Shown piece after piece: positions 7,979 through 16,835 of a DNA stretch of 64,000 nt; within the stretch, counting starts at the first letter, position 1; every line of letters starts with the position of its first letter. Source of the stretch: JABMQB01 sp964575025 (GTDB taxonomy: Bacteria; Bacteroidota; Bacteroidia; Bacteroidales; Prolixibacteraceae); the NCBI GenBank assembly GCA_964575025.1, contig CAZNPV010000004.1, positions 1 to 64,000 of the forward strand, read 5' to 3'. The notes beneath the pieces are model-generated. The model saw nothing but the letters and a program-made list of their open reading frames with translations, did no database searches and was not told the origin of the DNA. A program made the position numbers and the translations under genes.

Positions 7979-8422
7979 ATGAAGAAAACATTGATCCTTT
8001 TATTCCTTGCGTTTTATGCTGTATCAGCCTATTCGCAGGCAGCCGATAAGATTACCGGGATATGGTGGAACGATGAAAAAACGACCAAAATCAAAGTGGA
8101 GAAAATAGATGGCAAGTATATCGGGACCATCGTTTATTTTATCCCTGAGAAGTATGAAAACGGGGAGCCGCCTAAAGACGATGACAATCCGGATCCGGCC
8201 CTTCAGGAACGTTCGCTGTTGGGGTTACAGATTTTGGATGGTTTTGTGTATGATGCCAAAAAGGAGGAGTGGAAAGACGGAACCATTTACGACCCCAAAT
8301 CCGGGAAGACCTACGATTGTTACGGCTGGCTTGAAAACGATGACCTTTTAAAGCTCAAAGGTTTTGTAGCCGGCATCCGCATGCTGGGGCGTAGCTCGGA
8401 GTGGTACCGGACCACCTTATAA
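7979..8422 (+). CDS. DUF2147 family secreted protein
   Basis: A 147-residue exported protein. The signal peptide covers residues 1-20 (cleavage near YSQA). The mature part has the DUF2147 pattern: ITGIWWNDEKTTKIKVEKI near the start, GLQILDGF in the middle, and a repeated glycine-tryptophan strand pattern ending GRSSEWYR. The family is a small periplasmic beta-barrel-like fold of unknown function. A -7 box TACATTTG at 7926-7933 lies 45 nt upstream, in the region shared with the divergent acylase gene. Confidence 0.88.
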   Translation: MKKTLILLFLAFYAVSAYSQAADKITGIWWNDEKTTKIKVEKIDGKYIGTIVYFIPEKYENGEPPKDDDNPDPALQERSLLGLQILDGFVYDAKKEEWKDGTIYDPKSGKTYDCYGWLENDDLLKLKGFVAGIRMLGRSSEWYRTTL

Positions 8423-8470
8423 GCACCCCGGATAAGCACATCCGCTTGTTCCGGAGAGCCTCCCGAAGGG

Positions 8471-9250
8471 TTATGCAGAGACCTGTACGGAGAACCCTTC
8501 TTTTTTAACCTGCAAGGCAATCCGGTTCAGTTCCGGTTCGCTGATTTTCTCCAGGGGTTGAACCGGAGTATCTCTCGCTATGGTATAGATCATGACCTGC
8601 GAGGGTTCTATTTTTTTCAGCAGGCGGATCCAGGCTTCCAATTCGGAAGGAGTGGTATTGTCAAAATTCCGGTTTTTATACCTGCCTCTAAGGAACATGG
8701 TTTGAATGATCACCTTTCCGTTGAACGAGACCAGTTGATCCACAACCCGTTTCAGGGAAAAGTTTTTGGCCGGGCAATCCATGATCCGGAGGGTCTCTTC
8801 AAAAGCTGAATCGAGTTTCTGGATATTATCCTCCACTTTCATCAGGGCCCGGAAAACCTTTTCTTTGCCCAGCATGGTAGCGTTCGACAGCACGGCAATC
8901 CGTGCATCCGGGGCATACCGGTTGCGCAGGACCAGGGTATCCTCAATGATTTCGGCAAAATCGGGGTGCAGGGTGGGTTCTCCATTGCCGGCAAAGGTGA
9001 TCACATCGGGAAGCGCATTTTCCTCCTGCATCGATGAAAGGGTTTCTTTCAGTTTTTCAAAAACCTCAGAACGGGCAGGAAGCGTTGCCTGTCTGTGCCG
9101 GGATTTCGGGTTCCGCCCGCATTCACAATAAATACAATCGAACGAACACACCTTGCTGTCAGTGGGCAACAGGTTTATTCCCAATGAAATCCCCAGGCGC
9201 CTGCTTCGTACAGGCCCGAAAACAATATCGTCAAATAAAAAGGTTGCCAT
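8471..9250 (-). CDS. Radical SAM protein
   Basis: A 259-residue radical SAM enzyme with the cluster motif CSFDCIYC (CxxxCxxC) at residues 35-42. The glycine-rich FAGNGEPTLHPDF strand for SAM binding follows. It resembles the short stand-alone radical SAM family that begins FGPVRSRRLGISLGINLLP, whose substrate is unknown. The ATG at 9250 is chosen because the only upstream alternative is a TTG at 9268, which falls within a promoter-like TATCTTTG on this strand. It lies 32 nt downstream of the amidohydrolase gene and converges on DUF2147. Fold is certain; the reaction is not known. Confidence 0.9.
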   Translation of the reverse strand: MATFLFDDIVFGPVRSRRLGISLGINLLPTDSKVCSFDCIYCECGRNPKSRHRQATLPARSEVFEKLKETLSSMQEENALPDVITFAGNGEPTLHPDFAEIIEDTLVLRNRYAPDARIAVLSNATMLGKEKVFRALMKVEDNIQKLDSAFEETLRIMDCPAKNFSLKRVVDQLVSFNGKVIIQTMFLRGRYKNRNFDNTTPSELEAWIRLLKKIEPSQVMIYTIARDTPVQPLEKISEPELNRIALQVKKEGFSVQVSA

Positions 9251-9282
9251 ACAAAAAATCTGCTGCAAAGATAATCATTCTC

Positions 9283-10476
9283 CTATGCCAATTTCCGGCA
9301 TTTCGATTCCGGGGTAAGCTTCAGCTTTTGAAGGTCTGTTTTTACCAGCAGGTTAACTCCCGGTGTTTTCCCGGGTTCAAAGCTTCCTGTTTCCCCGTCG
9401 GTTCCGAGGGCTTTGGCTCCGTTAAGGGTTCCCCAGGCAATGAGTTCTTCCAGCTCAAGGTGCGGAAAATGGTGCTGGAGGATTTTCATTTCTGCAAGGA
9501 TCGATAATTCCCTGTTGGATGCCAGGCTGTCAGTGCCGAGGCAGATGTTCACCTGCTGTTCACGCAACATGCCTACCGGAGGCAGGCAGTTGCTTATATA
9601 CTGGTTCGCGCCGGGACACAACACAAAAAAGACGTTGCAGATCTCTCTCCTTTGCTTCAGTTCCCGGACATCCTCTTCCGAAGAAAAAGTATTATGAACC
9701 AGAAGCAACCGGTTCTTTTCCGGGATTTTATCCAGGATCGAGGCCAGGGAATTCCGGCCGGTGGGATTCCATCCGGAAATATCCAGTCCGAGTGTTTCTT
9801 CCATATGGCTGGCAATCCCTCCCCTGCCGGTCTTAAAAAAGAGGTTCTCATCGGGGCTTTCCTGGTTGTGCATAGAGAGAATTCCCTGATTCTTTTCAGC
9901 CCACCTTTTGACTCTTTCGAACAGGGGTCCGGAAACCGAATAGGGCGAATGGGGCACGATAGATGCTTTCATCCCGAGGGTCCTGCATGCTTCCCATACT
10001 TCTTCCGCTGCTGCAAAGGCTCTTTCTGCACGTTCAGGCAGAAAACCAAACACTTCAATAAAGGTATGATACCGGAGGGGACTGCTTTTTTTGACCGGCA
10101 GGGAGGTACACCCGTTTGAAACATCGCCGGCTGCCACAATGCCGTTTTGCTGCATTTCCCGGTCGGCCTTTTCAGCCTCCTCCTGAACCGCATCTGTTTC
10201 CTGGTTCCTCAGCTTTTGCACGGCACCCAGAAACCGGGACAGTCCGATACCCCTGGGTATCCGGTTTCGCAAAACGGAAAGCTCGAGGTGGCAATGGGCA
10301 TTTACAAATCCCGGAACCAGAATCCCGTTGTAATATTCCAGTCCGGCCTCCTCCCTGAGGGATCCATGGGTATCTTTCACTCCCAGGATCTTTCCGTGAT
10401 CATCCAGTAGGAGAATTCCGTATTTCAACGGAGGGGAGCTGACCGGAAATATATAGGTGGCAGCAAGCTTTCTCAA
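9283..10476 (-). CDS. Amidohydrolase family deaminase-like protein
   Basis: A 397-residue metal-dependent hydrolase of the amidohydrolase superfamily. The first metal motif is NAHCHLELS (H61, H63). Later ligands are in SMHNQES, LVHNTF and GTDSLASN. The arrangement resembles S-adenosylhomocysteine/methylthioadenosine and aminodeoxyfutalosine deaminases. The start overlaps the stop of the DUF4296 lipoprotein gene by 4 nt, giving tight coupling. No other menaquinone genes are in view, so a futalosine-pathway role is only one option. Fold and metal site are clear; substrate is open. Confidence 0.88.
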   Translation of the reverse strand: MRKLAATYIFPVSSPPLKYGILLLDDHGKILGVKDTHGSLREEAGLEYYNGILVPGFVNAHCHLELSVLRNRIPRGIGLSRFLGAVQKLRNQETDAVQEEAEKADREMQQNGIVAAGDVSNGCTSLPVKKSSPLRYHTFIEVFGFLPERAERAFAAAEEVWEACRTLGMKASIVPHSPYSVSGPLFERVKRWAEKNQGILSMHNQESPDENLFFKTGRGGIASHMEETLGLDISGWNPTGRNSLASILDKIPEKNRLLLVHNTFSSEEDVRELKQRREICNVFFVLCPGANQYISNCLPPVGMLREQQVNICLGTDSLASNRELSILAEMKILQHHFPHLELEELIAWGTLNGAKALGTDGETGSFEPGKTPGVNLLVKTDLQKLKLTPESKCRKLA

Positions 10477-10868
10477 CGGGGATTCTCTTTGCTGATATCG
10501 ACAGGTTGCAGATCCTTTGCTTCTGTAGCCTCACGCATCAGGTTTACTTGATCAAGGGCTTCCGCATAAATCTTTTCAAAATCCTTGGGAAAGCTGGCAT
10601 AATAAACAATGGATTTTTCAAATACAGAATCGGCAACTCCGTATTTTTTGAGCACTGAATAATAAAAATCTTCCGCTTTAATTTTTACATCATTCACGCC
10701 CAGCCTGTTGCTCCTCTGTTCATAGATTGCATCCGCCAGGTGAAGGTCAACCAGCATATTCACCATTTTCTTTTCAGGGATCAGTCCTTTCGGTTTTTCT
10801 ATAAAGCTGTCCCCGCAGGCTGAGAGGATGCAGATACTGGTCAAAAAAATAAAAATCTTCCCTTTCAT
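10473..10868 (-). CDS. DUF4296 lipoprotein
   Basis: A 131-residue lipoprotein. The signal sequence MKGKIFIFLTSICILSAC carries the lipobox LSAC. The mature part LIPEKKMVNMLVDLHLADAIYE and YYSVLKKYGV are hallmarks of DUF4296, a Bacteroidota family of unknown function, often next to an amidohydrolase as here. The ATG at 10868 is preferred over an upstream one at 10904, because the latter would put a highly basic stretch of 12 residues before the signal peptide. Likely anchored in the inner leaflet of the outer membrane. Confidence 0.88.
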   Translation of the reverse strand: MKGKIFIFLTSICILSACGDSFIEKPKGLIPEKKMVNMLVDLHLADAIYEQRSNRLGVNDVKIKAEDFYYSVLKKYGVADSVFEKSIVYYASFPKDFEKIYAEALDQVNLMREATEAKDLQPVDISKENPR

Positions 10869-11275
10869 TCGTCTTTTTTTTTTACGGCAACTCATGGAAC
10901 TCATACCGTCCCGATCCCGGGCTTCAGGAATTGAGATCAGGATCTTCCTATATTCTCCCCTGGGGAGATCCCGCTATACAGGAGAGGGGTGCCCCCTTCC
11001 GTATTTGAGCTGTCTGAAAATTCATTGGATTTATTAACCGCAATGTTCGCAAAGAATGCGCCAGGTTCGCAGAGCTTTAACAATCAACAGGAAAATTCTT
11101 TGCGTCCCTGGCGGAACCATTGCGTCCTTTGCGGTTACATAATTTTTTCAAACAGCGCAGTCAACCAAATGGCAGACAGAGGGGTGTACCCATCATGTCT
11201 CGTCTCATGCATTGGTTTGCCTCAAAGGTAGCATTCCCGGATGAATCAATCAATGGGTTGCTGTTAAAAAAGGTT
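10869..11275. other. 407-bp gap holding dispersed repeat copy 1
   Basis: This gap lies between radA and the DUF4296 gene. It contains dispersed repeat copy 1 (11009-11190, listed separately) and otherwise no convincing gene. Open frames here are artefacts of the repeat. Confidence 0.7.
11009..11190 (+). repeat. Dispersed CGCAAAG-rich repeat, copy 1
   Basis: It begins GCTGTCTGAAAATTCATTG and ends with AATTTTTTCAAACAGC (to about 11156), so the ends are imperfect terminal inverted repeats. The interior is built of short CGCAAAG/TTTGCG words. By eye it aligns almost base for base over about 170 bp with the reverse complement of copy 3 (49700-49872), and its core aligns with copy 2 (39922-40065). 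It is non-coding and MITE-like. Confidence 0.8.
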
Positions 11276-12643
11276 TCATCCCTTTTCCGGTCGGAACAAT
11301 TTTCTGAAGGCCTCATCGACCCGGTTGATCCGGACCACTTCAATAGCACTCCTGGCATGGATATACTCCTTATTCAATCCGGAGATAAAAATTCGTTTAA
11401 AGCCCAGTTTTGCTGCTTCGTCGATTCTTTTTTCTATCTGGTGCACGGGTCTTACCTCACCGGTCAGTCCGACTTCTCCGGCAAAACATGTTTTAGAACC
11501 TACGGGCAGGTCGAGACTCGAAGAGAGCACCGAGCAGATCACGGCCAGGTCGGTTGCCGGGTCGTTCACTTTCAGTCCGCCGGCCACATTGAGGAATACA
11601 TCCTTGGCTGCTAATTTAAAGCCGGCCCGTTTCTCCAGCACGGCAAGCAGCATATTCAGCCGTCTCAGGTCGAATCCGGTGGAAGAGCGCTGTGGGGTTC
11701 CGTAGGCCGCGGAACTCACCAGGGCCTGAATCTCAACCAGAATCGGACGGATCCCTTCGAGGGTTGCTGCTATGGCGGTCCCGCTGACGGTATCCCCAAC
11801 ATGGCTTATGAGCTGCTCCGACGGATTTTTTACTTCTGTCAATCCGGTATCGCGCATTTCAAAGATTCCCAGTTCGGAGGTTGAGCCAAACCGGTTTTTT
11901 ACTGAACGCAGGATCCGGAACATATGGTTTGTATCGCCCTCAAACTGAATAACGGCATCGACGATATGTTCGAGCACTTTGGGACCGGCCAGGCTTCCTT
12001 CTTTGTTGATATGGCCAATCAGGAATACCGCCATCGGGCTTTTTTTTGTCTGCTGTAAAATAGCCGTTGTACACTCCCTGACCTGGGCTACCGATCCGGG
12101 GGATGATTCAATGAGTTCGGTTGAGAGGGTCTGTATGGAATCCACAATTAAAATATCCGGTTTTTGATGCTCCAGGTGAGCCAGCAGGTTTTCCAGGGAT
12201 GTTTCGCTGATAAAACGACAACCGGGGCTGTTCAGTTTGAGCCGTTCTGCCCGGAGTTTCAGTTGCTGAAGGCTCTCTTCACCCGAAGCATAGAGGACTT
12301 TTTTTTCTTTCAGCCCCAAAGCCAGCTGAAGAATCAGCGTTGATTTACCGATGCCCGGTTCTCCGCCGATCAAGATGACCGATCCGGGGACGATCCCTCC
12401 TCCCAGCACCCGGTTCATCTCTTCCATAGGGGTTTTAATGCGCGGTTGCCGGGCGGCTTCGATCTCATCCAGCATAAGGGGTTTCATGCCCGGAGCCGCA
12501 GTTGCAGTTTTTCTCTTCGGATGGCTGACAATCTCCTCCACATAGGTATTCCATTCGCCACATGCCGGGCATCTCCCGATCCATTTGGGTGACTGGGCCC
12601 CACAGTTCTGACAGGTATAAACTGTTTTTACTTTACTCATCAC
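11276..12643 (-). CDS. radA: DNA repair protein RadA
   Basis: A 455-residue RadA/Sms protein, a branch-migration ATPase helping RecA in recombinational repair. Domains in order: a C4 zinc finger (C11, C14, C25, C28), a RecA-like ATPase with Walker A GEPGIGKS (94-101), the RadA-specific KNRFG motif, and a C-terminal Lon-protease-like domain. Length matches the family. Its start overlaps the end of rfaE2 by 11 nt, so the two are translated from one message. An ATG one codon later is equally possible as start. Confidence 0.97.
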   Translation of the reverse strand: MMSKVKTVYTCQNCGAQSPKWIGRCPACGEWNTYVEEIVSHPKRKTATAAPGMKPLMLDEIEAARQPRIKTPMEEMNRVLGGGIVPGSVILIGGEPGIGKSTLILQLALGLKEKKVLYASGEESLQQLKLRAERLKLNSPGCRFISETSLENLLAHLEHQKPDILIVDSIQTLSTELIESSPGSVAQVRECTTAILQQTKKSPMAVFLIGHINKEGSLAGPKVLEHIVDAVIQFEGDTNHMFRILRSVKNRFGSTSELGIFEMRDTGLTEVKNPSEQLISHVGDTVSGTAIAATLEGIRPILVEIQALVSSAAYGTPQRSSTGFDLRRLNMLLAVLEKRAGFKLAAKDVFLNVAGGLKVNDPATDLAVICSVLSSSLDLPVGSKTCFAGEVGLTGEVRPVHQIEKRIDEAAKLGFKRIFISGLNKEYIHARSAIEVVRINRVDEAFRKLFRPEKG

Positions 12644-13136
12644 CGGGGTTTTGTATTTTCTTTATCAGGGAGGTAGTCGAAAAACCAGGCACCAGCTTAA
12701 TTACCCCGACCTTCCCCCCGTTGGCAAGGACCACATCGTGCCCGGCAATTTCCGGTACGGTATAATCCCCTCCTTTGACCAGTACATCGGGAAGAATCTG
12801 TGAAATAAGCCTGTACGGTGTATCTTCCGGAAAAAGAACCACTGCATCCACAAAACAAAACGATGCCAACATAAGGGCTCTTGACTTTTCATCCATTAAA
12901 GGTCTCCCTCTGCCCTTGAGTTTTTCTACCGAACCATCGGAATTCAGGCCGATGATCAGCTTGTCGGCTTTTTCAGCTGCCTCCAGAAGCATCTCCACGT
13001 GCCCCCGGTGGATCAGATCAAAACAGCCGTTCGTGAAAACGGTCGTTTTTCCCTCTTTTTTCCACTGGTCCATAAAAGGCCTGAAGGAGGGATAATCCGT
13101 AAATATCTTTGTTTTGATCCGTTGCAGGTGATCCAT
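12633..13136 (-). CDS. rfaE2: D-glycero-beta-D-manno-heptose 1-phosphate adenylyltransferase
   Basis: A 167-residue nucleotidyltransferase equal to the C-terminal half of E. coli HldE. The cytidylyltransferase-type signature is TNGCFDLIHRGH, with H43 and H46 of the HxGH motif. It also has LIIGLNSDGSVEKLKG, and the tail GFSTTSLI with the conserved STTxLI. It makes ADP-heptose for the lipopolysaccharide inner core. The kinase half is a separate gene at 36269-37270 (rfaE1), so the two activities are split. It overlaps radA by 11 nt. Confidence 0.94.
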   Translation of the reverse strand: MDHLQRIKTKIFTDYPSFRPFMDQWKKEGKTTVFTNGCFDLIHRGHVEMLLEAAEKADKLIIGLNSDGSVEKLKGRGRPLMDEKSRALMLASFCFVDAVVLFPEDTPYRLISQILPDVLVKGGDYTVPEIAGHDVVLANGGKVGVIKLVPGFSTTSLIKKIQNPGDE

Positions 13137-13154
13137 CTGTTCTTCTGTTTAGAA

Positions 13155-13189
13155 TAAAAAAACTCCCACGTTTCTTTTCCGGGGAGTTT
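13155..13189 (-). terminator. Terminator after panD
   Basis: On the minus strand the stem AAACTCCC (13189-13182) pairs with GGGAGTTT (13167-13160) across a 14-nt loop, and a run of T follows. It lies just after the panD stop and separates panC-panD from rfaE2-radA. Confidence 0.7.
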
Positions 13190-13211
13190 CCGGTCTCCGG
13201 GATAATCTTTC

Positions 13212-13562
13212 TTATACCAGTCTGTTGGTTTCGGTATCCGGAAACACAAAAGCAGGTTGATAGGTTTTTGCCTCGCTGACCTCCATCAGGGCATAGGAGA
13301 TAATAATAAGAACATCTCCCACAGCAGCTTTCCGGGCAGCCGGCCCGTTGAGGCATATGGTACCTGAACCTCTTTCTCCTTTGATCACATACGTTTCCAG
13401 CCGCTCGCCGTTGTGCAGATTAATTACCTGTACCTTCTCATTCTCAAGCAAACGGGCAGCCTCCATCAGTTCTTCATCAATGGTTATGCTGCCTGCGTAT
13501 TGTAAATTCGCTTCTGTGACCGTTACTTTATGAATTTTTGATTTGCATATTTCAATTAGCAT
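13212..13562 (-). CDS. panD: Aspartate 1-decarboxylase
   Basis: A 116-residue proenzyme that makes beta-alanine for pantothenate. The self-cleavage site YAGSITID is present, with Gly24-Ser25 giving the pyruvoyl group. The start MLIEICKSKIHKVTVTEANL and the NGERLETYVI and GPAARKAAVGD segments are standard. It lies 15 nt after panC on the same strand, forming a panCD pair with a terminator behind it. Confidence 0.97.
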   Translation of the reverse strand: MLIEICKSKIHKVTVTEANLQYAGSITIDEELMEAARLLENEKVQVINLHNGERLETYVIKGERGSGTICLNGPAARKAAVGDVLIIISYALMEVSEAKTYQPAFVFPDTETNRLV

Positions 13563-13577
13563 CGTCTGATAATTTCT

Positions 13578-14414
13578 TTAAAACACTATGTTGTCAATTA
13601 AACGTATTTTTCCGCAGTAGACGGCAATACAGCCGACTTTAACGGATGGTTCCTCCCACTCTTTTACGGGAAGCAGTTTTTCCTGGTCAACTATTTCAAA
13701 ATATTCAACAGCAAGCTTATTGCTTTTGTTGATGGTATCGGTGACCCATTGCGTAAGTTCTTCTACGGATTTATGGCATGCCAGGTTCCGTGCTTTTGTG
13801 AGGGTTTTAAAAATCAGGGCTGCCTCATTTCGTTCGCCAACGGTTAACAGCTGGTTCCGGGAGCTCATAGCCAGTCCATCGTGTTCACGAATAATCGGGC
13901 AGGCAACAATTTCTGTTTTTACCTGCATCTGTTTCACCAGCGCTTTGATTATGGCCAGTTGCTGAAAATCCTTTTGTCCGAAATAGGCCCGGTGAGGCTG
14001 CACCGTTTCCAGCAACCTGCTCACAATCTGAGCCACTCCGTTAAAATGGCCCGGCCGGTATTTCCCTTCCATCCCCTTCCCCAGATGACCAAAATCAAAA
14101 ATACGGGTATCTTCTTCGGGATACATTTCCTCAACATCCGGGACAAAAACCACATCACAACGGACGGTTTGCAGAATCTTCAGATCGGATTCCATATCCC
14201 GGGGATAACGAAACAGGTCCTTTTTATCATTAAACTGTGTCGGATTGACGAAAATACTCACTACCACCCTGCTGTTATCCTGTGCTGCCTTTTCAACCAA
14301 CGACAGATGCCCTTTATGGAGGGCTCCCATTGTGGGTACAAAACCAACGGATTCCTCCGGCTTTAAACCCGCCAGACTACGCCGAAGTTCCTGTTTTGTT
14401 TTTACAACTTCCAT
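13578..14414 (-). CDS. panC: Pantoate--beta-alanine ligase
   Basis: A 278-residue ATP-dependent ligase that joins pantoate and beta-alanine. The family motifs are visible: FVPTMGALHKGHLSLV (with the HxGH element), NPTQFN, YFGQKDFQQLAII and MSSRNQLL. The ATG at 14414 is chosen because the only start further upstream is a TTG at 14429 that adds five residues beyond the usual N terminus. It is followed by panD, so beta-alanine supply and use are encoded together. Divergent from the GlgA-like gene. Confidence 0.96.
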   Translation of the reverse strand: MEVVKTKQELRRSLAGLKPEESVGFVPTMGALHKGHLSLVEKAAQDNSRVVVSIFVNPTQFNDKKDLFRYPRDMESDLKILQTVRCDVVFVPDVEEMYPEEDTRIFDFGHLGKGMEGKYRPGHFNGVAQIVSRLLETVQPHRAYFGQKDFQQLAIIKALVKQMQVKTEIVACPIIREHDGLAMSSRNQLLTVGERNEAALIFKTLTKARNLACHKSVEELTQWVTDTINKSNKLAVEYFEIVDQEKLLPVKEWEEPSVKVGCIAVYCGKIRLIDNIVF

Positions 14415-14516
14415 GGTTCTGAAATTCAAAGTGCAAAGTAAATAAAATATCTTCCCATTTCAATATCAAACAAACACAAATAATCAGGAAGAAAAGGCCA
14501 AAAGGATGCATTATAA

Positions 14517-14547
14517 TTGAATTTTAGCGATATTTTTACTACTTTTG
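14517..14547 (+). promoter_or_regulatory. Promoter for the GlgA-like gene
   Basis: TTG at 14517-14519, 20 nt, then TACTTTTG at 14540-14547: an exact fit to the Bacteroidota consensus. It lies 31 nt before the ATG at 14578. Confidence 0.75.
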
Positions 14548-14577
14548 CATCAAAAATCAACGGAACGTTGTTATCGG

Positions 14578-15387
14578 ATGGAAAAAAAGAAAATCCTGTT
14601 TATTTCACAAGAAATCGCGCCGTATCTGCCTGAAAACAGAATGTCAGAGATTTCAAGGTACCTGCCCCAGGGTGTACAGGAGCGAGGGAAGGAGATCCGT
14701 ACTTTCATGCCCCGGTACGGTTCTGTAAACGAACGACGCAACCAATTGCATGAAGTCATCCGTCTATCTGGCATGAACCTGGTTATTAACGATACCGACC
14801 ATCCGCTGATTATCAAAGTTGCCTCAATACAAGCAGCAAGGATGCAGGTATATTTCATTGACAACGAAGATTATTTTCACAGAAAATCCACGCTGAAAGA
14901 TAAAAATGGCGTGGAGTTCGCAGACAACGATGAACGGGCTATCTTTTTTGCACGGGGCGTTCTGGAAACCGTGATCAAACTGCGGTGGGCTCCCGACATC
15001 ATCCATTGCCATGGCTGGCTCTCAGCACTGGTTCCAATCTATATTAAAAAATACTACGTCGATAATCCGCTGTTTGCACATTCTAAAGTAATCTATTCGG
15101 TATACCACGACGACTTTGCCAAAGACCTGAATCCCGATTTTAAAAATAAACTGCGGCTGGAAGGAATAACCCCTGAAGACTTGAAAATACTGGATAAACC
15201 TGACTTTGTGAATCTCTCCAAACTGGCGATCGACTATTCCGATGCAGTCATCAAAGGAACCAAAGTCCTGAACAAAGAAGTGGAAAAATATATTAAATCC
15301 TCAGATAAACTGTTTTTAGACTATCAACCTAAGGAAGCCTATATTGATGCCTATAATGATTTTTATGATAAAATTACAGAGGCTTAA
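14578..15387 (+). CDS. Glycogen/starch synthase N-terminal-domain protein
   Basis: A 269-residue protein equal to the N-terminal GT5 (starch synthase catalytic) domain only. KILFISQEIAPYLPENRMSEI, PRYGSVNERRNQLHEVIRLSG and DIIHCHGWLSALVPIYIKKYY match GlgA-like proteins. The C-terminal GT-B half with the nucleotide-sugar site is missing, yet the gene is intact. This short form is common in Bacteroidota beside panC and a DUF4270 gene, as here, so it is unlikely to be a decayed gene. The normal KxGGL site for ADP-glucose is replaced, so it may not be a synthase. The ATG at 14578 is preferred over 14545, which overlaps the promoter. Confidence 0.88.
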   Translation: MEKKKILFISQEIAPYLPENRMSEISRYLPQGVQERGKEIRTFMPRYGSVNERRNQLHEVIRLSGMNLVINDTDHPLIIKVASIQAARMQVYFIDNEDYFHRKSTLKDKNGVEFADNDERAIFFARGVLETVIKLRWAPDIIHCHGWLSALVPIYIKKYYVDNPLFAHSKVIYSVYHDDFAKDLNPDFKNKLRLEGITPEDLKILDKPDFVNLSKLAIDYSDAVIKGTKVLNKEVEKYIKSSDKLFLDYQPKEAYIDAYNDFYDKITEA

Positions 15388-15418
15388 AATATAACAAACA
15401 CAATTAAAACCGGTTTGA

Positions 15419-16756
15419 GTGAAAAAGAAGAATTGGAAAATAAGGCATTTTTTAATTGCCCTTATTGCAGGATTAAGTACCGGAGCGTGTGACGACCCGG
15501 GTGAATTAGGTATGGAGTTGCTGCCAAACACCGATCTGATCAGTGTAAGAAGTGTCATTGACTACAACAATACGGCTTCCGTCATTTCTGAAGATTCTCT
15601 CAGAACAGATGAAACCGGCAAAAGTCTGCTGGGCAGCATGACAGATCCCCTGTTCGGAAGAACAACCATTGATCTGGCATGTCAGTACCGCCTGACCTAT
15701 TTCCCAGACTATCAGGATGATGCTGTTGCTGATTCCATTTTCCTCTATCTGTTTTACAGAAATTACTACGGAGATACTGTAACCCCTCAGAGACTTACCA
15801 TCTATGAACTGGATCAATCGATCTATGATACCGAGAAATATTACCAGGATGTGGATTTACCGGCAATGAAAAAAGAGCCCCCTCTGGGTGCATTTGAATT
15901 CATTCCCAAACGGGAAATAGCAATTGATACTACCACAGGCAGCATTGACACGCTCTATCAGATGCTTAAAATTCCTTTGGACATGTCGCTGGCTGATAAA
16001 ATCATTGCGGCTGATTCAACGGATTTATCCAATATCGATGCCTTCCTGGAATATTTCAAGGGGCTGTATATTGAGGTAGCGGAGGTTACAGAAAAAGGGA
16101 CAATCCTGACCATGGAATTGCTTTCCAACCAAAGGATTAACGGATCGGCTGTTTTAATCCATTATCATCAGACCAATCCGGAAAGCGGTGAGCCTGACAC
16201 CCTGTCCACACCCCTTATAGTCACCAATCTGAGTGCCCGCGTAAACAGTTACCGGCACGATTATTCCGGGACTCCGTTTGCCGGACAGCTTGATACGGAT
16301 CAAAAAAATGCCGGCAACCTGTACCTCCAGACCACCGGAGGTCTCCGGTCAAAAGTAGTTCTTCCGGGACTGGACTCCTGGAAGGACTCGGTCAATGTGG
16401 CCATAAACAAAGCCGAGCTGGTATTCCGGATCGATACAACGGTTTCGAATATCGCTGCCTTTCCTCCACCCAAACGGCTGTTGCTAACAATTATCGACGA
16501 AGAGGGAAAAGAATTCCTTCCCAGGGACTACTCCTTCAGTTTGTCTTATTACGGAGGAACCTTAAACACTTCCGATTATAGCTACCGGTTCAATATTGCA
16601 CAACATATTCAGGAAGTTCTGAAAGGTAATTTTGCCAACAATGGGTTTTATCTCAGTACAGCCAATAAAACAGAGGAGTTTAAACGGGTGGTCCTGAAAG
16701 GGGAAGATCAGGACGGAATTGAGTTACGGATCGCCTATTCAAAAGTATTGCAGTAA
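15419..16756 (+). CDS. DUF4270 lipoprotein
   Basis: A 445-residue envelope protein starting at GTG. After the signal sequence (residues about 8-23) comes a likely lipidated Cys24 in STGACDDPGELGMELLP; the DDPGELGMELLP start is typical of DUF4270. Family features follow: GSMTDPLFGRTTIDLACQYRL, an FPD..DDAVADSIFLYL strand, and a C-terminal LRIAYSKV. The function is unknown; it is a surface or outer-membrane lipoprotein restricted to Bacteroidota. It lies 31 nt after the GlgA-like gene and is probably co-transcribed with it. Confidence 0.9.
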   Translation: MKKKNWKIRHFLIALIAGLSTGACDDPGELGMELLPNTDLISVRSVIDYNNTASVISEDSLRTDETGKSLLGSMTDPLFGRTTIDLACQYRLTYFPDYQDDAVADSIFLYLFYRNYYGDTVTPQRLTIYELDQSIYDTEKYYQDVDLPAMKKEPPLGAFEFIPKREIAIDTTTGSIDTLYQMLKIPLDMSLADKIIAADSTDLSNIDAFLEYFKGLYIEVAEVTEKGTILTMELLSNQRINGSAVLIHYHQTNPESGEPDTLSTPLIVTNLSARVNSYRHDYSGTPFAGQLDTDQKNAGNLYLQTTGGLRSKVVLPGLDSWKDSVNVAINKAELVFRIDTTVSNIAAFPPPKRLLLTIIDEEGKEFLPRDYSFSLSYYGGTLNTSDYSYRFNIAQHIQEVLKGNFANNGFYLSTANKTEEFKRVVLKGEDQDGIELRIAYSKVLQ

Positions 16757-16835
16757 AACAATCCTCTGTTCCTTGGTTCTTACCGTAGTTTGGAAGGTAA
16801 ATCCCGGCCGGACGAAACCAAAAAATTGTTAAACG

